DNA of 64,000 nt from Corynebacterium sp. HMSC27B11 (GTDB lineage Bacteria; Actinomycetota; Actinomycetes; Mycobacteriales; Mycobacteriaceae), in the NCBI RefSeq assembly GCF_001815985.1, contig NZ_KV823583.1, positions 1 through 64,000 of the forward strand, in the 5' to 3' direction. Of the stretch, positions 28,739 through 39,626 are shown one piece after another. The translations under genes were made by a program, and so were the position numbers. Every line of letters starts with the position of its first letter. Within the stretch, counting starts at the first letter, position 1. A model generated the notes under the pieces. It saw nothing but the letters and a program-made list of their open reading frames with translations, was not told the DNA's origin and ran no database searches.

Positions 28739-30421
28739 ATGAACGTTTTCATCTGGGTACTCATTGGCCTGGTGGTGCTGGCCGCCATCGTGGCGATCAT
28801 CGTCGTGGCGGGCCTGCGCCGCAACAAGTCCAAGCAGATCTCCTTCGAGAAGAGTCCGGAGATCGAGAAGAAACCGTCCTCGGGGGACTACCAGGCCAAG
28901 GGTGGATTTAACTTCACCTCTGGCGGGGAATCCCCGGCGCCGACCTCGGAGGATGCAGGCCGCCCGACGATGGATATCGGCGGGGTGAGCGTCCCGGCTC
29001 CCTTCGAGAAGGAGAAGGAGACCCAGCCGCGGGGCGAGGCTCCTGCGGAGGCTTCTGAGAAGCCGGCACCGGCGAAGACTGAGCCAGAGCAGCCCGCGGC
29101 TGAGAAGGCTGAAGCGGAAAAGGTCGAGGCGGAAGAATCCGCGCCCGCTGTACCGGAGGAAGAGAAGCCGGTTCCGCCAGCAGCGCCCGCTGCTCCGGTA
29201 GCCCCTGCCGCTGAGCAGGAGGAGCCGGTCGCGGAGAAGGCAGCCGACGAGCCGCAGGGCGAGCAGGCTGGAAGCGAGAAGCCAGTCACGGCCGAGCCTG
29301 CCCCGAAACAGGAGACCACCGCACCGGCTGACGTCCCGGCTGCGCCAGCCGAGACCCCGGAGGCGCCTGCCGCGGAGAAGGAGGTCGGGCAAGCCGACGA
29401 GACCGCCGCTGCGACAACGGCTGAGGATGAGCCCGTAGACGCGGTTGAGCACGCCGCCACCCCGGCAGAGAAGCAGGAGGCCGCCCGCACCCAGGAGATC
29501 GCGCCAGTGGAGGGGCGCCTGGGCAAGCTGCGTGGCCGCATGGCGAAGTCCCAGAACGTCATCGGTCGCGGCGTGCTCGGCATTCTCAGTGCAGGCGACC
29601 TGGATGAGGATGCCTGGGAGGAAATCGAGGACACGCTGCTCATGGCGGACCTCGGTGCCGACACCACGATGAAGGTCGTGGACTCCCTGCGCGAGCGCAT
29701 CGCCTCCCAGGGCGTGGAGAGCGAGGAGCAGGCGCGCGCGATGCTGCGCGAGGTGCTCATCGAGGCCGGCAAGCCGGAGTTGGATCGCTCCATCAAGGCG
29801 ATGCCTTATGAGGGCAAGCCAGGCGTGATCATGGTTGTTGGTGTCAACGGCACCGGCAAGACCACCACCACCGGCAAGCTCTCCCGCGTGCTCGTCGGCA
29901 TGGGTAAGCACGTCGTGCTGGGTGCCGCAGACACCTTCCGTGCGGCCGCTGCCGACCAGCTGGAGACCTGGGGCAACCGGGTTGGTGCTCGCACCGTCCG
30001 CGGCAAGGAGGGCGCGGATCCGGCGTCCGTGGCCTTCGACTCGGTGAGCCAGGGTATGGATGAGCAGGCGGACGTCGTCCTCGTGGACACCGCAGGCCGA
30101 CTGCACACCTCCGTCGGGCTGATGGACCAGCTCGGCAAGGTCAAGCGTGTCGTGGAAAAGCGCGCCCGCGTGGACGAGGTGCTGCTCGTTCTGGACGCCA
30201 CGGTGGGGCAGAACGGCCTGATGCAGGCCCGCGTATTCCGCGACGTCGTGGACATCACCGGCGTGGTGCTGACCAAGCTGGACGGTACCGCCAAGGGCGG
30301 CATCGTCTTCCAGGTACAGGAAGAGCTCGGCGTGCCGGTCAAGCTCGTCGGCCTCGGCGAGGGAGCGGACGACCTCGCACCATTTGAGGTGGAGAGCTTC
30401 GTGGACGCGCTCCTGGGATAA
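28739..30421 (+). CDS. ftsY: Signal recognition particle receptor FtsY
   Basis: FtsY is the membrane receptor that docks SRP-ribosome complexes at the translocon. The 560-residue protein begins with a transmembrane anchor (FIWVLIGLVVLAAIVAIIVV, about residues 3-22), as in actinobacterial FtsY. A long Ala/Glu/Pro-rich acidic segment (about 50-250) follows. The NG GTPase domain has VNGTGKTTTTGKLSR (G1), DTFRAAAADQLE, VDTAGRLHTS and TKLDGTAKGG. Its partner ffh lies downstream beyond the amtB remnant. Confidence 0.97.
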   Translation: MNVFIWVLIGLVVLAAIVAIIVVAGLRRNKSKQISFEKSPEIEKKPSSGDYQAKGGFNFTSGGESPAPTSEDAGRPTMDIGGVSVPAPFEKEKETQPRGEAPAEASEKPAPAKTEPEQPAAEKAEAEKVEAEESAPAVPEEEKPVPPAAPAAPVAPAAEQEEPVAEKAADEPQGEQAGSEKPVTAEPAPKQETTAPADVPAAPAETPEAPAAEKEVGQADETAAATTAEDEPVDAVEHAATPAEKQEAARTQEIAPVEGRLGKLRGRMAKSQNVIGRGVLGILSAGDLDEDAWEEIEDTLLMADLGADTTMKVVDSLRERIASQGVESEEQARAMLREVLIEAGKPELDRSIKAMPYEGKPGVIMVVGVNGTGKTTTTGKLSRVLVGMGKHVVLGAADTFRAAAADQLETWGNRVGARTVRGKEGADPASVAFDSVSQGMDEQADVVLVDTAGRLHTSVGLMDQLGKVKRVVEKRARVDEVLLVLDATVGQNGLMQARVFRDVVDITGVVLTKLDGTAKGGIVFQVQEELGVPVKLVGLGEGADDLAPFEVESFVDALLG

Positions 30422-30454
30422 AAAGAGTTTTTCAGCCGCAGTTTTTGGGGTTTG

Positions 30455-30491
30455 AGCGGCGGAACCTAGTCATGGGTTCCGCCGCTTTTTT
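30455..30491 (+). terminator. Intrinsic terminator of ftsY
   Basis: A perfect 12-bp stem (30455-30466 with 30475-30486, 8-nt loop) is followed by six T and then TG and a further T-rich run, an excellent Rho-independent terminator 34 bp past the ftsY stop. Confidence 0.9.
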
Positions 30492-30539
30492 GTATTTTTC
30501 TCTGTTTTTGCGTGGCCGGATAGTGATAAATTTATTTTC

Positions 30540-31085
30540 TGTAATCACACTCACCCGACCGAGTTCTTCGGTCTCGCGCACAGTATCTTCGACGCCTCCG
30601 GGAATCCTCTCATCGATGCCGACGGCATGCCGAACGCCGTCAACGTCCTGTTTCAGATGACTTTTGCCATGATCGCCACCGCGATCATCTCCGGCTCACT
30701 GGCCAACAGGGTGAAGATCCACACCTGGCTGATCTTCACTGCAGTATGGGTCGTCCTGGTGTATGCGCCGATGGCTCACATGGTCTGGGGTGGTGGAATC
30801 CTCGGCGAGGGAGCCAACAGCATGTCCGCGTGGCTCTTCGGGGCCCATGTGGAAGGCGCCGAGACTGTCGCGAATATTGCCCCCATCGACTTCGCAGGCG
30901 GCACGGTCATCCACATCAACGCCGGGGTGGCTGGCCTCGTGCTGGCTTCTTTTAGCATCTCGCTGAAGTACACCCTCGGCTGGCGAATTAGCGCCGAGGA
31001 GGAGAACACGGGCATCGATGTGACGCACCACCGCGAACGGGCCTATCACGCGCTCGTCGATGCGGCGGTCGCTCAGCGGGAGTAG
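30540..31085 (+). pseudogene. amtB: Decayed ammonium transporter amtB remnant
   Basis: Reading in the frame of the ATG at 30627, the codons from about 30560 onward encode AmtB-like sequence: FFGLAHSIFDASG, then FQMTFAMIATAIISGSLANRVK, AHMVWGGG, and DFAGGTVIHINAGVAGLVLA. The frame then jumps straight to the typical cytoplasmic C-terminus (LGWRISAEEENTGIDVTHHRERAYH). The N-terminal membrane spans and roughly the second half of the membrane domain are missing, so no working channel can be made. In C. glutamicum amtB-glnK-glnD occupies the ftsY-ffh interval; here neither glnK nor glnD follows. Bases 31086-31229 hold only the ffh upstream region. Confidence 0.85.
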
Positions 31086-31229
31086 CCCCGCAACTGACTC
31101 TCACACGCCCGGTCGTTGCCGGACAACGCCCCCGCCGCGCTAAGGTGGCAGGGATAACTACTTAACGTTGTTCGCCCCGGCCGGGCGTTGAGACGTTTTC
31201 AGCGATCGTATTAAGGGAGACACGAGAAC

Positions 31230-32816
31230 GTGTTTGAGTCACTTTCAGACCGGCTATCAGGTGCCCTCAAGGGGCTGCGTGGCAAGGGCCGCCTCACTGA
31301 GCAGGACATCAACACCACCGCACGCGAAATCCGTCTCGCGCTGCTCGAGGCGGACGTCTCCCTGCCCGTCGTGCGCGCCTTCATCAAGCGCATCAAGGAG
31401 CGCGCCAACGGCGTCATCGTCTCCGAGGCGCTGAACCCGGCCCAGCAGGTCATCAAGATCGTCGACGAGGAGCTCAAGGAGATCCTCGGTGGCGAGACGC
31501 GCCGCCTGACCCTGGCCAAGCACCCGCCGACCGTCATCATGCTCGCCGGTCTGCAGGGTGCGGGTAAGACCACCCTGGCCGGTAAGCTCGCCCGCTACCT
31601 GTCTAAGCAGGGCCACACCCCGATGCTGGTGGCCTGTGACCTCCAGCGCCCGGGCGCGGTGCAGCAGCTGCAGATCGTCGGTGAGCGCGCTGGTGTGACC
31701 ACCTTCGCCCCGGACCCGGGCACCAGCCTGGAATCTCACGACCACGAGATGGGCACCTCCACGGGCGACCCGGTCGAGGTCGCCGAGAAGGGTATCGAGG
31801 AGGCCTACCGCACCCAGCACGACATCGTCATCATCGATACCGCAGGCCGCCTCGGTATCGACGAGACGCTGATGACGCAGGCGCGTAACATCCGCGACGC
31901 CGTTGAGCCCGACGAGGTGCTCTTCGTCATCGACGCCATGACCGGTCAGGACGCCGTGACGACCGCCGAGGCCTTCCGCGACGGCGTTGACTTCACCGGT
32001 GTGGTCTTGACCAAGCTGGACGGCGACGCCCGCGGTGGTGCCGCACTGTCCATTCGTGAGGTCACCGGTAAGCCGATTCTGTTCGCCTCCACGGGTGAGA
32101 AGCTCGAGGATTTCGATGTCTTCCACCCGGACCGCATGGCCTCCCGCATCCTGGGCATGGGTGACGTCCTCACCCTGATCGAGCAGGCCGAGCAGGTCGT
32201 GGACCAGGAGAAGGCCATGAGCTCTGCCGAGCGCATGGCATCGGGTGAGCTGACGCTGGAGGACTTCCTCGAGCAGATGATGATGATCCGCAAGATGGGT
32301 CCGCTCGGCAATATCCTGAAGATGCTGCCTGGCGGCTCCCAGATGTCCCAGCTCGCGGACATGGTCGACGAGAAGCAGCTGGACCGCATTCAGGCCATCA
32401 TCCGAGGTATGACCCCGGCGGAGCGCAACGACCCGAAGATCCTGAACGCCTCCCGCCGCAAGCGCATTGCTGCCGGTTCCGGCGTCCAGGTCTCCGAGGT
32501 CAACCAGCTGGTCGAGCGCTTCTTCGAGGCGAAGAAGATGATGGGCCGCATGGCCGGTCAGTTCGGCATGCCCGGTGGGCGTTCTGCGACGAAGAAGCAG
32601 AAGAACCACCGCAAGGGCAAGGGGAAGAAGGGCCGTAACAAGAACCGTCGTTCCCCGCAGCGCATGAACCGTCAGGGCATGCCGGGGATGCCGGGGATGC
32701 CAGGCATTGGTGGCGGAATGCCGTCGATGAAGGAACTCAAGGCGCTGCAGGACCAGCTGCCCCCGGGCATGGAGGGCATCGATGTGGAGAAGATGTTCGG
32801 CGGAGGCAAGAAATAA
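31230..32816 (+). CDS. ffh: Signal recognition particle protein Ffh
   Basis: Ffh binds signal sequences and SRP RNA and pairs with FtsY at the membrane. The 528-residue protein has the N domain, the GTPase G domain (LQGAGKTTLAGKLAR near residue 107, DTAGRLGIDE, TKLDGDARGG) and the Met-rich M domain. The C-terminal tail has a basic stretch and a GMPGMPGMPG repeat. Start GTG 31230 follows an AAGGGAGA SD. Confidence 0.97.
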   Translation: MFESLSDRLSGALKGLRGKGRLTEQDINTTAREIRLALLEADVSLPVVRAFIKRIKERANGVIVSEALNPAQQVIKIVDEELKEILGGETRRLTLAKHPPTVIMLAGLQGAGKTTLAGKLARYLSKQGHTPMLVACDLQRPGAVQQLQIVGERAGVTTFAPDPGTSLESHDHEMGTSTGDPVEVAEKGIEEAYRTQHDIVIIDTAGRLGIDETLMTQARNIRDAVEPDEVLFVIDAMTGQDAVTTAEAFRDGVDFTGVVLTKLDGDARGGAALSIREVTGKPILFASTGEKLEDFDVFHPDRMASRILGMGDVLTLIEQAEQVVDQEKAMSSAERMASGELTLEDFLEQMMMIRKMGPLGNILKMLPGGSQMSQLADMVDEKQLDRIQAIIRGMTPAERNDPKILNASRRKRIAAGSGVQVSEVNQLVERFFEAKKMMGRMAGQFGMPGGRSATKKQKNHRKGKGKKGRNKNRRSPQRMNRQGMPGMPGMPGIGGGMPSMKELKALQDQLPPGMEGIDVEKMFGGGKK

Positions 32817-32856
32817 CCTCCACCCGCTCCGCGTCAGCACGTCGCGGCTGGGGAGT

Positions 32857-32888
32857 GCCGCTAGTGTTTCCTGCTGGCGGCTAGCGGC
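32857..32888. terminator. Possible hairpin between ffh and selO
   Basis: An 8-bp inverted repeat (32857-32864 with 32881-32888, 16-nt loop) lies between convergent genes. It has no T-run and overlaps short GGCGGCTAG-type direct repeats, so this is a weak call. Confidence 0.3.
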
Positions 32889-32894
32889 TGGCGG

Positions 32895-34487
32895 CTAGGT
32901 GCCGCACACGGTGCGGAAGCCCGTTGGGGAGGGGGTGGGCTTCTCCCAGCGCTCCAGGCCCACGCGGCGGGTGAAGGGGGCGCGCAGAGCGTCCCACAGC
33001 TGATCGAAGGGGGCGTAGTCGCCGCCGAGGGCCGCTGCCAGGGCCTCCTCGACGTGGGCGTTGCGGGGGTAATACACCGGGTTGGTGCGGGCCATGAGCT
33101 CTCTATCGGGTTGTGCACCCGACCACTGCTCACGCCAGTGCGAGAGATCGTGCAGTGCAGCGCGGTTATCGCCCAGCGCGCCGTTGGCTGACCACGTGTC
33201 GTGCCACGCTTGGCTACCGAGCCCTGCCGGGTTGGCATCGGTGTCGGTGAGCTGGCGCAGGACCTGCGCTACATCGAGCTGATGCTCCTCGGCCAACACC
33301 TGGAACTCGCTCAGCACGTGTTGGTGGGAAGGCTGCTGCGCGTCGAGGCCGAGTGCGTCGGCGAATTCCGCATCGAGCGCGTGCCGGTAGATCGCCGAAT
33401 ACTCATCCAGCACGTCTTGCGCCGCGGCCACCGCGCTGCGATTCGCTTCGGCCGAGTCCATGCCCGGCGCTGGGGACAATAGCGGCAGCATCGCCTCGGC
33501 CAGGCGCGCCAGGTTCCAGCCACCGATCGCTGGCTGATTGCCGAAGGCATAGCGGCCGTGGGCGTCGATCGAGCTGAACACGGCCTGCGGGTCGAAGCGA
33601 TCCAGGAAGGCCGCGGGGCCGTAGTCCAGCGTGAAGCCACCGATGGCGGTGTTATCCGTGTTCATCACCCCGTGGACGAATCCGAGCCGCATCCACTGCG
33701 CGATCAGCCGGGCCTGCGCTGCCGCGACATGCCGGTACAGCTCCAGGTAGCGCTCCGGGGCCGAAAGCTCGGCGAGTTCAGGGAAGTGGCGTTGGATTGC
33801 CATGTCTGCCACCCGCCTCAGTAGACCCGAGGCGTTCTCCGGGTCCCGCATGCGCGCTGCCTGAAAGGTCCCAACCCGTAGGTGGCTGGTGGCGACCCGG
33901 ACGATGGCCGCTGCTGGCTCGGTGCGGTGTCGACGCACCGCCTCGCCGGTGCTGAGCACCGCCAGGCTGCGGGCGGTAGGGACACCCGCGGCATGCATAA
34001 ACTCACTGAGCAGGAACTCGCGCAACGCTGCCGTCAGTGGCGCCTTGCCGTCCGAGCCGAGACGCGAGTACGCGGTGGTGCCCGCACCCTTGACGTGAAG
34101 GTCCAGCAGTTTTTTGGTGTCGGGGGTGCGACGCTCACCCAGCAGGACGGCGCGCCCGTCGCCCATCTGCGGGTTGAAGCTGCCGAATTGGTGGCCGGTG
34201 TAGAACTGGGCGACTGGGCGAGCCTCGGAATCAGTTCCGCGACCGAGCAGAAACTGCACGCCAGCGGGGGAGCCGAGCCAGTCAGCATTCAGGCCCAGCT
34301 CGGCTGCCAGGGGTTCGTTCAGCACGAGGATCCGTGCCCCAGGTAGTGGGGTGGCAGGCTCATAAGGCGCGGTGAGCTCCGGAAGCTGGTGGGCGAAGTT
34401 GTATTCGAGCGTCGGCGAACCCGTGGCGCCGTCATGGGGGTGATGGCCACTGGGTGCCGCGGCCTCGCTGGAGTTTCGGAAACACAT
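32895..34487 (-). CDS. selO: Protein adenylyltransferase SelO (YdiU/UPF0061)
   Basis: SelO is a pseudokinase-fold enzyme that transfers AMP from ATP to protein hydroxyls and is linked to redox stress. The 530-residue protein shows family stretches: YTGHQFGSFNPQMGDGRA, LHVKGAGTTAYSRLGSDGKAP, FVHGVMNTDNTAIGGFTLDYGP (active-site region) and NPVYYPRN toward the C-terminus. I chose ATG 34487 over GTG 34496 because it lies 7 nt after a minus-strand TACCGT box. The conserved C-terminal (seleno)cysteine position appears to be represented by a Cys near the end (TVCGT). Confidence 0.92.
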   Translation of the reverse strand: MCFRNSSEAAAPSGHHPHDGATGSPTLEYNFAHQLPELTAPYEPATPLPGARILVLNEPLAAELGLNADWLGSPAGVQFLLGRGTDSEARPVAQFYTGHQFGSFNPQMGDGRAVLLGERRTPDTKKLLDLHVKGAGTTAYSRLGSDGKAPLTAALREFLLSEFMHAAGVPTARSLAVLSTGEAVRRHRTEPAAAIVRVATSHLRVGTFQAARMRDPENASGLLRRVADMAIQRHFPELAELSAPERYLELYRHVAAAQARLIAQWMRLGFVHGVMNTDNTAIGGFTLDYGPAAFLDRFDPQAVFSSIDAHGRYAFGNQPAIGGWNLARLAEAMLPLLSPAPGMDSAEANRSAVAAAQDVLDEYSAIYRHALDAEFADALGLDAQQPSHQHVLSEFQVLAEEHQLDVAQVLRQLTDTDANPAGLGSQAWHDTWSANGALGDNRAALHDLSHWREQWSGAQPDRELMARTNPVYYPRNAHVEEALAAALGGDYAPFDQLWDALRAPFTRRVGLERWEKPTPSPTGFRTVCGT

Positions 34488-34518
34488 AGTGCCCACGGTA
34501 TCGGCTTATGATGACCGG
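34488..34518. promoter_or_regulatory. Back-to-back leaderless promoters of selO and the YkvI-like gene
   Basis: Within 31 bp there is a minus-strand TACCGT (34495-34500) 7 nt from the selO ATG, and a plus-strand TATGAT (34507-34512) 6 nt from the GTG of the next gene. The two -10 boxes are only 6 bp apart and face away from each other. Confidence 0.55.
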
Positions 34519-35655
34519 GTGATTCGTGAAACGTTAAAGATCGCCTTCGCCTTCGTCGGTGTGATCGTGGGCGCTGGGTTCGCCTCTGGCCAGGAGGTCA
34601 TGCAGTACTTCGTGGGCTTCGGCCTCGACGGCCTGTGGGGCGTGGGCCTATCCGCCCTGGTGGTCTGCTCGATGGCGCTGATCATCCTGCAGCTGGCCTC
34701 CTACTTCCAGGCCAAGGAGCACGGCGAGGTCTTCGACCGCGTCTCCCACCCGGTGCTCGCGCGAGTGCTCGATATCGGAGTGAGCCTGACCCTGTTCGCC
34801 ACCGGCTTCATCATGTTCGCTGGTGCCGGCTCCAACCTGAACCAGCAGTGGGGTCTGGAGACCTGGATCGGCGGGGTCCTCATGGTGCTGCTGATCCTCG
34901 GCGCAGGTCGGTTGGACGTCGACCGGGTGACCACGATGATCGGAGCTGCAACTCCCTTCATCTTCGGTTTCATCGGCCTGGCCAGCCTGTACGTGATCTT
35001 CTTCGTCGACCACCCGCCGCTCGCGGAGCTGGACGCTGAGGCGCTGGCTATCGGCTCGCCGCTGCCGCACTGGTCTATCGCCGCGGTGAACTACGTGGGC
35101 TTCAACCTGATGGTCGCGGTGTCCATGGCGGTCGTCATCGGCGGGCAGATGTTCAACCCCAGGCTCGCGGGACGAGGCGGGTTCTTGGGCGGCGTGATCC
35201 TTTCTCTGATGATGGCGATCAGTACCATCACGCTGTTCCTCGCGGTCCGCGAGGTGGGGCACGACGACCTGCCGATGCTGAGCCTTATCGTGCATATTCA
35301 CCCGGCTCTGGGGCACATCATGGCGGTCGTCATTTACGCGATGATTTTCAATACCGCGCTCGGAATGTTTTACGCGCTGGCCCGCCGCATGAGCGCCTCC
35401 CGACCGGAGTATTTCTATCGCTATTACGTGGGAACAGTGGTGGTGGGCTTCGTGCTCTCCTTTGCGGGCTTCAAGAATCTGATCGGCTGGATCTACCCGG
35501 TGTTGGGGTACATGGGTCTGCTGCTCATCGCGGTGATGACATTCGCCTGGGTTCGGCGCTATAAGCAGATCGCTCAGGAAGCTGACCGCCGCCTGCGCCT
35601 GGTGGACCTGTGGCGGGCCGGCCGGGAAGGGGAACCCGCCGGTGATGCGCAGTAG
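34519..35655 (+). CDS. YkvI-like polytopic membrane protein
   Basis: This 378-residue inner-membrane protein has about 10-11 hydrophobic spans. It begins with the AFVGVIVGAGFASGQEVMQYF signature of the uncharacterised YkvI family, which belongs to the amino-acid transporter (APC) superfamily. A substrate is not known. I start at GTG 34519 rather than the GTG 30 bp upstream because of the -10 box at 34507-34512 and because the shorter form gives the family's usual N-terminus. The C-terminal 35 residues are charged and cytoplasmic. Confidence 0.85.
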   Translation: MIRETLKIAFAFVGVIVGAGFASGQEVMQYFVGFGLDGLWGVGLSALVVCSMALIILQLASYFQAKEHGEVFDRVSHPVLARVLDIGVSLTLFATGFIMFAGAGSNLNQQWGLETWIGGVLMVLLILGAGRLDVDRVTTMIGAATPFIFGFIGLASLYVIFFVDHPPLAELDAEALAIGSPLPHWSIAAVNYVGFNLMVAVSMAVVIGGQMFNPRLAGRGGFLGGVILSLMMAISTITLFLAVREVGHDDLPMLSLIVHIHPALGHIMAVVIYAMIFNTALGMFYALARRMSASRPEYFYRYYVGTVVVGFVLSFAGFKNLIGWIYPVLGYMGLLLIAVMTFAWVRRYKQIAQEADRRLRLVDLWRAGREGEPAGDAQ

Positions 35656-35686
35656 CGCTGAAACTTAAGCGATAGCACTGCCGGGT

Positions 35687-35715
35687 TTGGGTTTCCTGGC
35701 GCAGATGGCTAATAT
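35687..35715 (+). promoter_or_regulatory. Predicted sigma-A promoter of rpsP
   Basis: TTGGGT (35687-35692) and TAATAT (35710-35715) are separated by 17 bp. Transcription from here would leave a leader of about 175 nt before rpsP. Confidence 0.5.
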
Positions 35716-35895
35716 GGTTCGGGTTGTGGCTACGGCGGTTGTGCTGTGGCCATGCCATGCGAACGCCCTGCGGTATACCGATCCCGACCACGGTCGGCCG
35801 GTAGTCACCCGCAGGATAAACATCAAGGGTTGAACCGGTTTCCCATCAAGGGGAAGCGACAAGAACTGCCCAGTGACCAGAAAAGGAGCCACATC

Positions 35896-36405
35896 ATGGC
35901 TGTCAAGATCAAGCTTCAGCGCGTTGGTAAGATCCGCACCCCGCAGTACCGCGTGGTCGTCCAGGACGCTCGTGCCCGCCGCGGCGGTGCCGTCATCGAG
36001 AACCTGGGTATCTACCAGCCGGCAAACCAGCCTTCCGTCATCGACATCAACTCCGAGCGTGCTCAGTACTGGATCGGCGTTGGCGCTCAGCCGACCGACA
36101 CCGCACTGGCACTGCTGAAGCTGACCGGTGACTGGCAGAAGGCCAAGGGCCTCGAGGGTGGCGAGAACACCGTGAAGCCGCAGCCGGAGAAGAAGTCCAA
36201 GCTGGACATCTTCAACGAGGCACTGGCTGAGGCTGCCGAGGGCCCGACCGCTGAGGCCATCACCGAGAAGCGTCGCAAGGCGAAGGAAGAGGCCGAGGCT
36301 AAGGCTGCTGCTGAGGCAGAGGCCGCCGAGAAGGCGGAGGCTGAGGCAGCTGAGAAGGCAGAGGCTGAGGCTGCAGAGGAGTCCGAGGAGGCTTCCGCCG
36401 AGTAA
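35896..36405 (+). CDS. rpsP: 30S ribosomal protein S16
   Basis: Residues 1-85 are a standard S16 ([29 protein letters not shown]). A C-terminal extension of about 85 residues ends in Ala/Glu/Lys repeats that should form a charged helix; such tails are common in actinobacterial S16. Total length is 169. An AAAAGGAG SD precedes ATG 35896, and the upstream part of the open frame is not S16-like. Codon use is highly biased, as expected for a ribosomal gene. gdhA rather than rimM comes next. Confidence 0.97.
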   Translation: MAVKIKLQRVGKIRTPQYRVVVQDARARRGGAVIENLGIYQPANQPSVIDINSERAQYWIGVGAQPTDTALALLKLTGDWQKAKGLEGGENTVKPQPEKKSKLDIFNEALAEAAEGPTAEAITEKRRKAKEEAEAKAAAEAEAAEKAEAEAAEKAEAEAAEESEEASAE

Positions 36406-36437
36406 TCAATGCCCCCTTTGGGGTGTGATTTCCTCAT

Positions 36438-36477
36438 AACGGGGAGTCGCTGCGCACAAGCGTGGTGGCTCTCCGTT
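36438..36477 (+). terminator. Probable terminator of rpsP
   Basis: An 11-bp stem with two G-U pairs (36438-36448 with 36467-36477), an 18-nt structured loop and a trailing T-rich stretch lie about 30 bp after the rpsP stop. Confidence 0.5.
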
Positions 36478-36502
36478 GTTCTTTATCTGATCGTTGGCTG
36501 GC

Positions 36503-36530
36503 GGGGGCACCCGAGGGGAGGGGTGCCCCC
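36503..36530. repeat. Perfect GC-rich inverted repeat in the rpsP-gdhA gap
   Basis: Ten perfectly paired bases (36503-36512 with 36521-36530) enclose an 8-nt purine loop. There is no T-run, so it could be a terminator, an mRNA-end structure or a regulatory hairpin. Confidence 0.6.
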
Positions 36531-36599
36531 AGCGGGGTGGTTCCGCGTTCCGATTGACGAAAAAGGCGCCCCGAGTGGTGTAATCAAGATCTCACAAAA

Positions 36600-38098
<1,499 letters not shown>

Positions 38099-38106
38099 TA
38101 GCCTGC

Positions 38107-38691
38107 ATGCCAGATTTGCAGATTGGTCGAGTCATCAAGCCCCACGGGGTGAAGGGGGAGGTCGTGGTGGATCCGTCGACCGACCACGTGACGGAGCGCT
38201 TCGCCATCGGCGAGGCGCTTCGCGCCGTTCAAACGGGTAAAGAACGCCAGCTCACGGTCGCCGGTCTACGCCGTCACCAGAACCGCCTTCTCGTCACTTT
38301 CGAGGAGGTCCGGGACCGCGACGAGGCCGAGTCCCTGCGCGGGGCACGCTTCATGGCCGCGCCCCTGCAGGATGATTCTGACGACGGCTACTACGACCAC
38401 GAGCTCATCGGCCTGCGGGTGCTCAACGTCGGGGCCGTGGATGCCGATACCGCCAATCGCCGTGCCTACGAGGGGGAGCAGCCCGAGCCCGTGGACATTG
38501 GCGAGGTCACCGGGGTCAGCCACGGCCCGGCCGGAGCGACCCTCGAGGTCGCCGTGGACGCAGATGTGGACCTGCCCACCGCGGGCTCCACGATCCTTAT
38601 CCCGTTCAAGCTGGCGATTGTGCCCATCGTGGACCTCGACAACGAGGCCCTCGTCGTCACCCCACCGGAAGGGCTGCTGGAGCTGGCATGA
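38107..38691 (+). CDS. rimM: Ribosome maturation factor RimM
   Basis: RimM binds S19 and helps mature the 30S head. The 194-residue protein has the N-terminal [18 protein letters not shown] domain and the C-terminal PRC-barrel ([11 protein letters not shown] and [21 protein letters not shown]). It starts 8 bp after gdhA and overlaps trmD by 4 bp (ATGA), so it depends on the gdhA or a more distal promoter. Confidence 0.95.
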   Translation: MPDLQIGRVIKPHGVKGEVVVDPSTDHVTERFAIGEALRAVQTGKERQLTVAGLRRHQNRLLVTFEEVRDRDEAESLRGARFMAAPLQDDSDDGYYDHELIGLRVLNVGAVDADTANRRAYEGEQPEPVDIGEVTGVSHGPAGATLEVAVDADVDLPTAGSTILIPFKLAIVPIVDLDNEALVVTPPEGLLELA

Positions 38692-39569
38692 GACTCGACG
38701 TTGTCACGATCTTCCCCGAGTACCTCGACCCGCTGCGCCACGCGCTGCTGGGTAAGGCCATCGAATCCGGCCGTCTCGAGGTTGGTGTGCACGACCTGCG
38801 GCAGTGGGCTACCGATCGCCACAAGTCCGTCGACGACACCCCCTATGGCGGTGGTCCTGGCATGGTGATGAAGCCCAGCGTATGGGGGCCCGCCCTCGAT
38901 GACGTCATCGCGGGCACCGGACCCGCAGCCACCGCACGCGACCTCGAGACCTCCCTGGCCCACAAGAAGCTGGCACCCCTCGACGATCCTGCTCCGGCGG
39001 GTGGGGGAGAAGCGAAGGACGACGGCGACGGAGACGGTAACACCGCACCCCGCGGCCCCGTGGTCGTCGTCCCCACGCCCGCGGGCGCACCCTTCACGCA
39101 GGAGATGGCGGCCCGGTGGTCCAAGGAGGAGCACCTCGTCTTTGCTTGCGGCCGCTACGAGGGCATCGACCAGCGAGTCGTTGACGACGCTGCCCGCAAC
39201 TACCGCGTCGAGGAGGTCAGCATCGGCGACTATGTGCTCATCGGCGGGGAGGTCGCCGTCCTCGTCATGGCAGAGGCCGTTGTTCGGTTGATTCCCGGTG
39301 TGCTGGGTAACCAGGCCAGCCACGAGGAGGACAGTTTCCAGGACGGGCTGCTCGAAGGCCCCGCCTATACCAAGCCACGGCAGTGGCGGGGGGTGGATGT
39401 CCCGGAGGTGCTCTTCAGCGGCAATCACGGTCTCGTTGACCGCTGGCGCCGCGAGCAGGCCTTGCTGCGGACACAACAACGCCGCCCGGAGCTCATTGAG
39501 AAGCTCCGAGCGGCGGGTGGGCTGAGCGCGGCGGACGAGCAAGTGCTCGACGCTCACCGCGAAGCCTAA
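38688..39569 (+). CDS. trmD: tRNA (guanine(37)-N1)-methyltransferase TrmD
   Basis: TrmD makes m1G37 in tRNAs and prevents frameshifting. The 293-residue protein has the SPOUT-fold trefoil-knot motifs: [53 protein letters not shown] and the [17 protein letters not shown]-terminus. An acidic, Gly-rich insert of about 30 residues (roughly 90-125) lies before the [10 protein letters not shown] segment; this is longer than in most TrmD proteins. Translation is coupled to rimM through a 4-bp overlap. Confidence 0.96.
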   Translation: MRLDVVTIFPEYLDPLRHALLGKAIESGRLEVGVHDLRQWATDRHKSVDDTPYGGGPGMVMKPSVWGPALDDVIAGTGPAATARDLETSLAHKKLAPLDDPAPAGGGEAKDDGDGDGNTAPRGPVVVVPTPAGAPFTQEMAARWSKEEHLVFACGRYEGIDQRVVDDAARNYRVEEVSIGDYVLIGGEVAVLVMAEAVVRLIPGVLGNQASHEEDSFQDGLLEGPAYTKPRQWRGVDVPEVLFSGNHGLVDRWRREQALLRTQQRRPELIEKLRAAGGLSAADEQVLDAHREA

Positions 39570-39626
39570 GCGGCTGTTAACCGCGCGGGCACCGGGCGGG
39601 CGCTTGGCCGCGCCCGGTGGTGGTAT

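Noticed and set aside
30445-30660. 71-codon open frame after ftsY
   Set aside because: It begins inside the ftsY terminator and is out of frame with the amtB-like sequence, so it is chance.
35896-36405. The long S16 tail as a gene fusion
   Set aside because: Ala/Glu/Lys-rich tails on S16 are common in actinobacteria and carry no separate domain.
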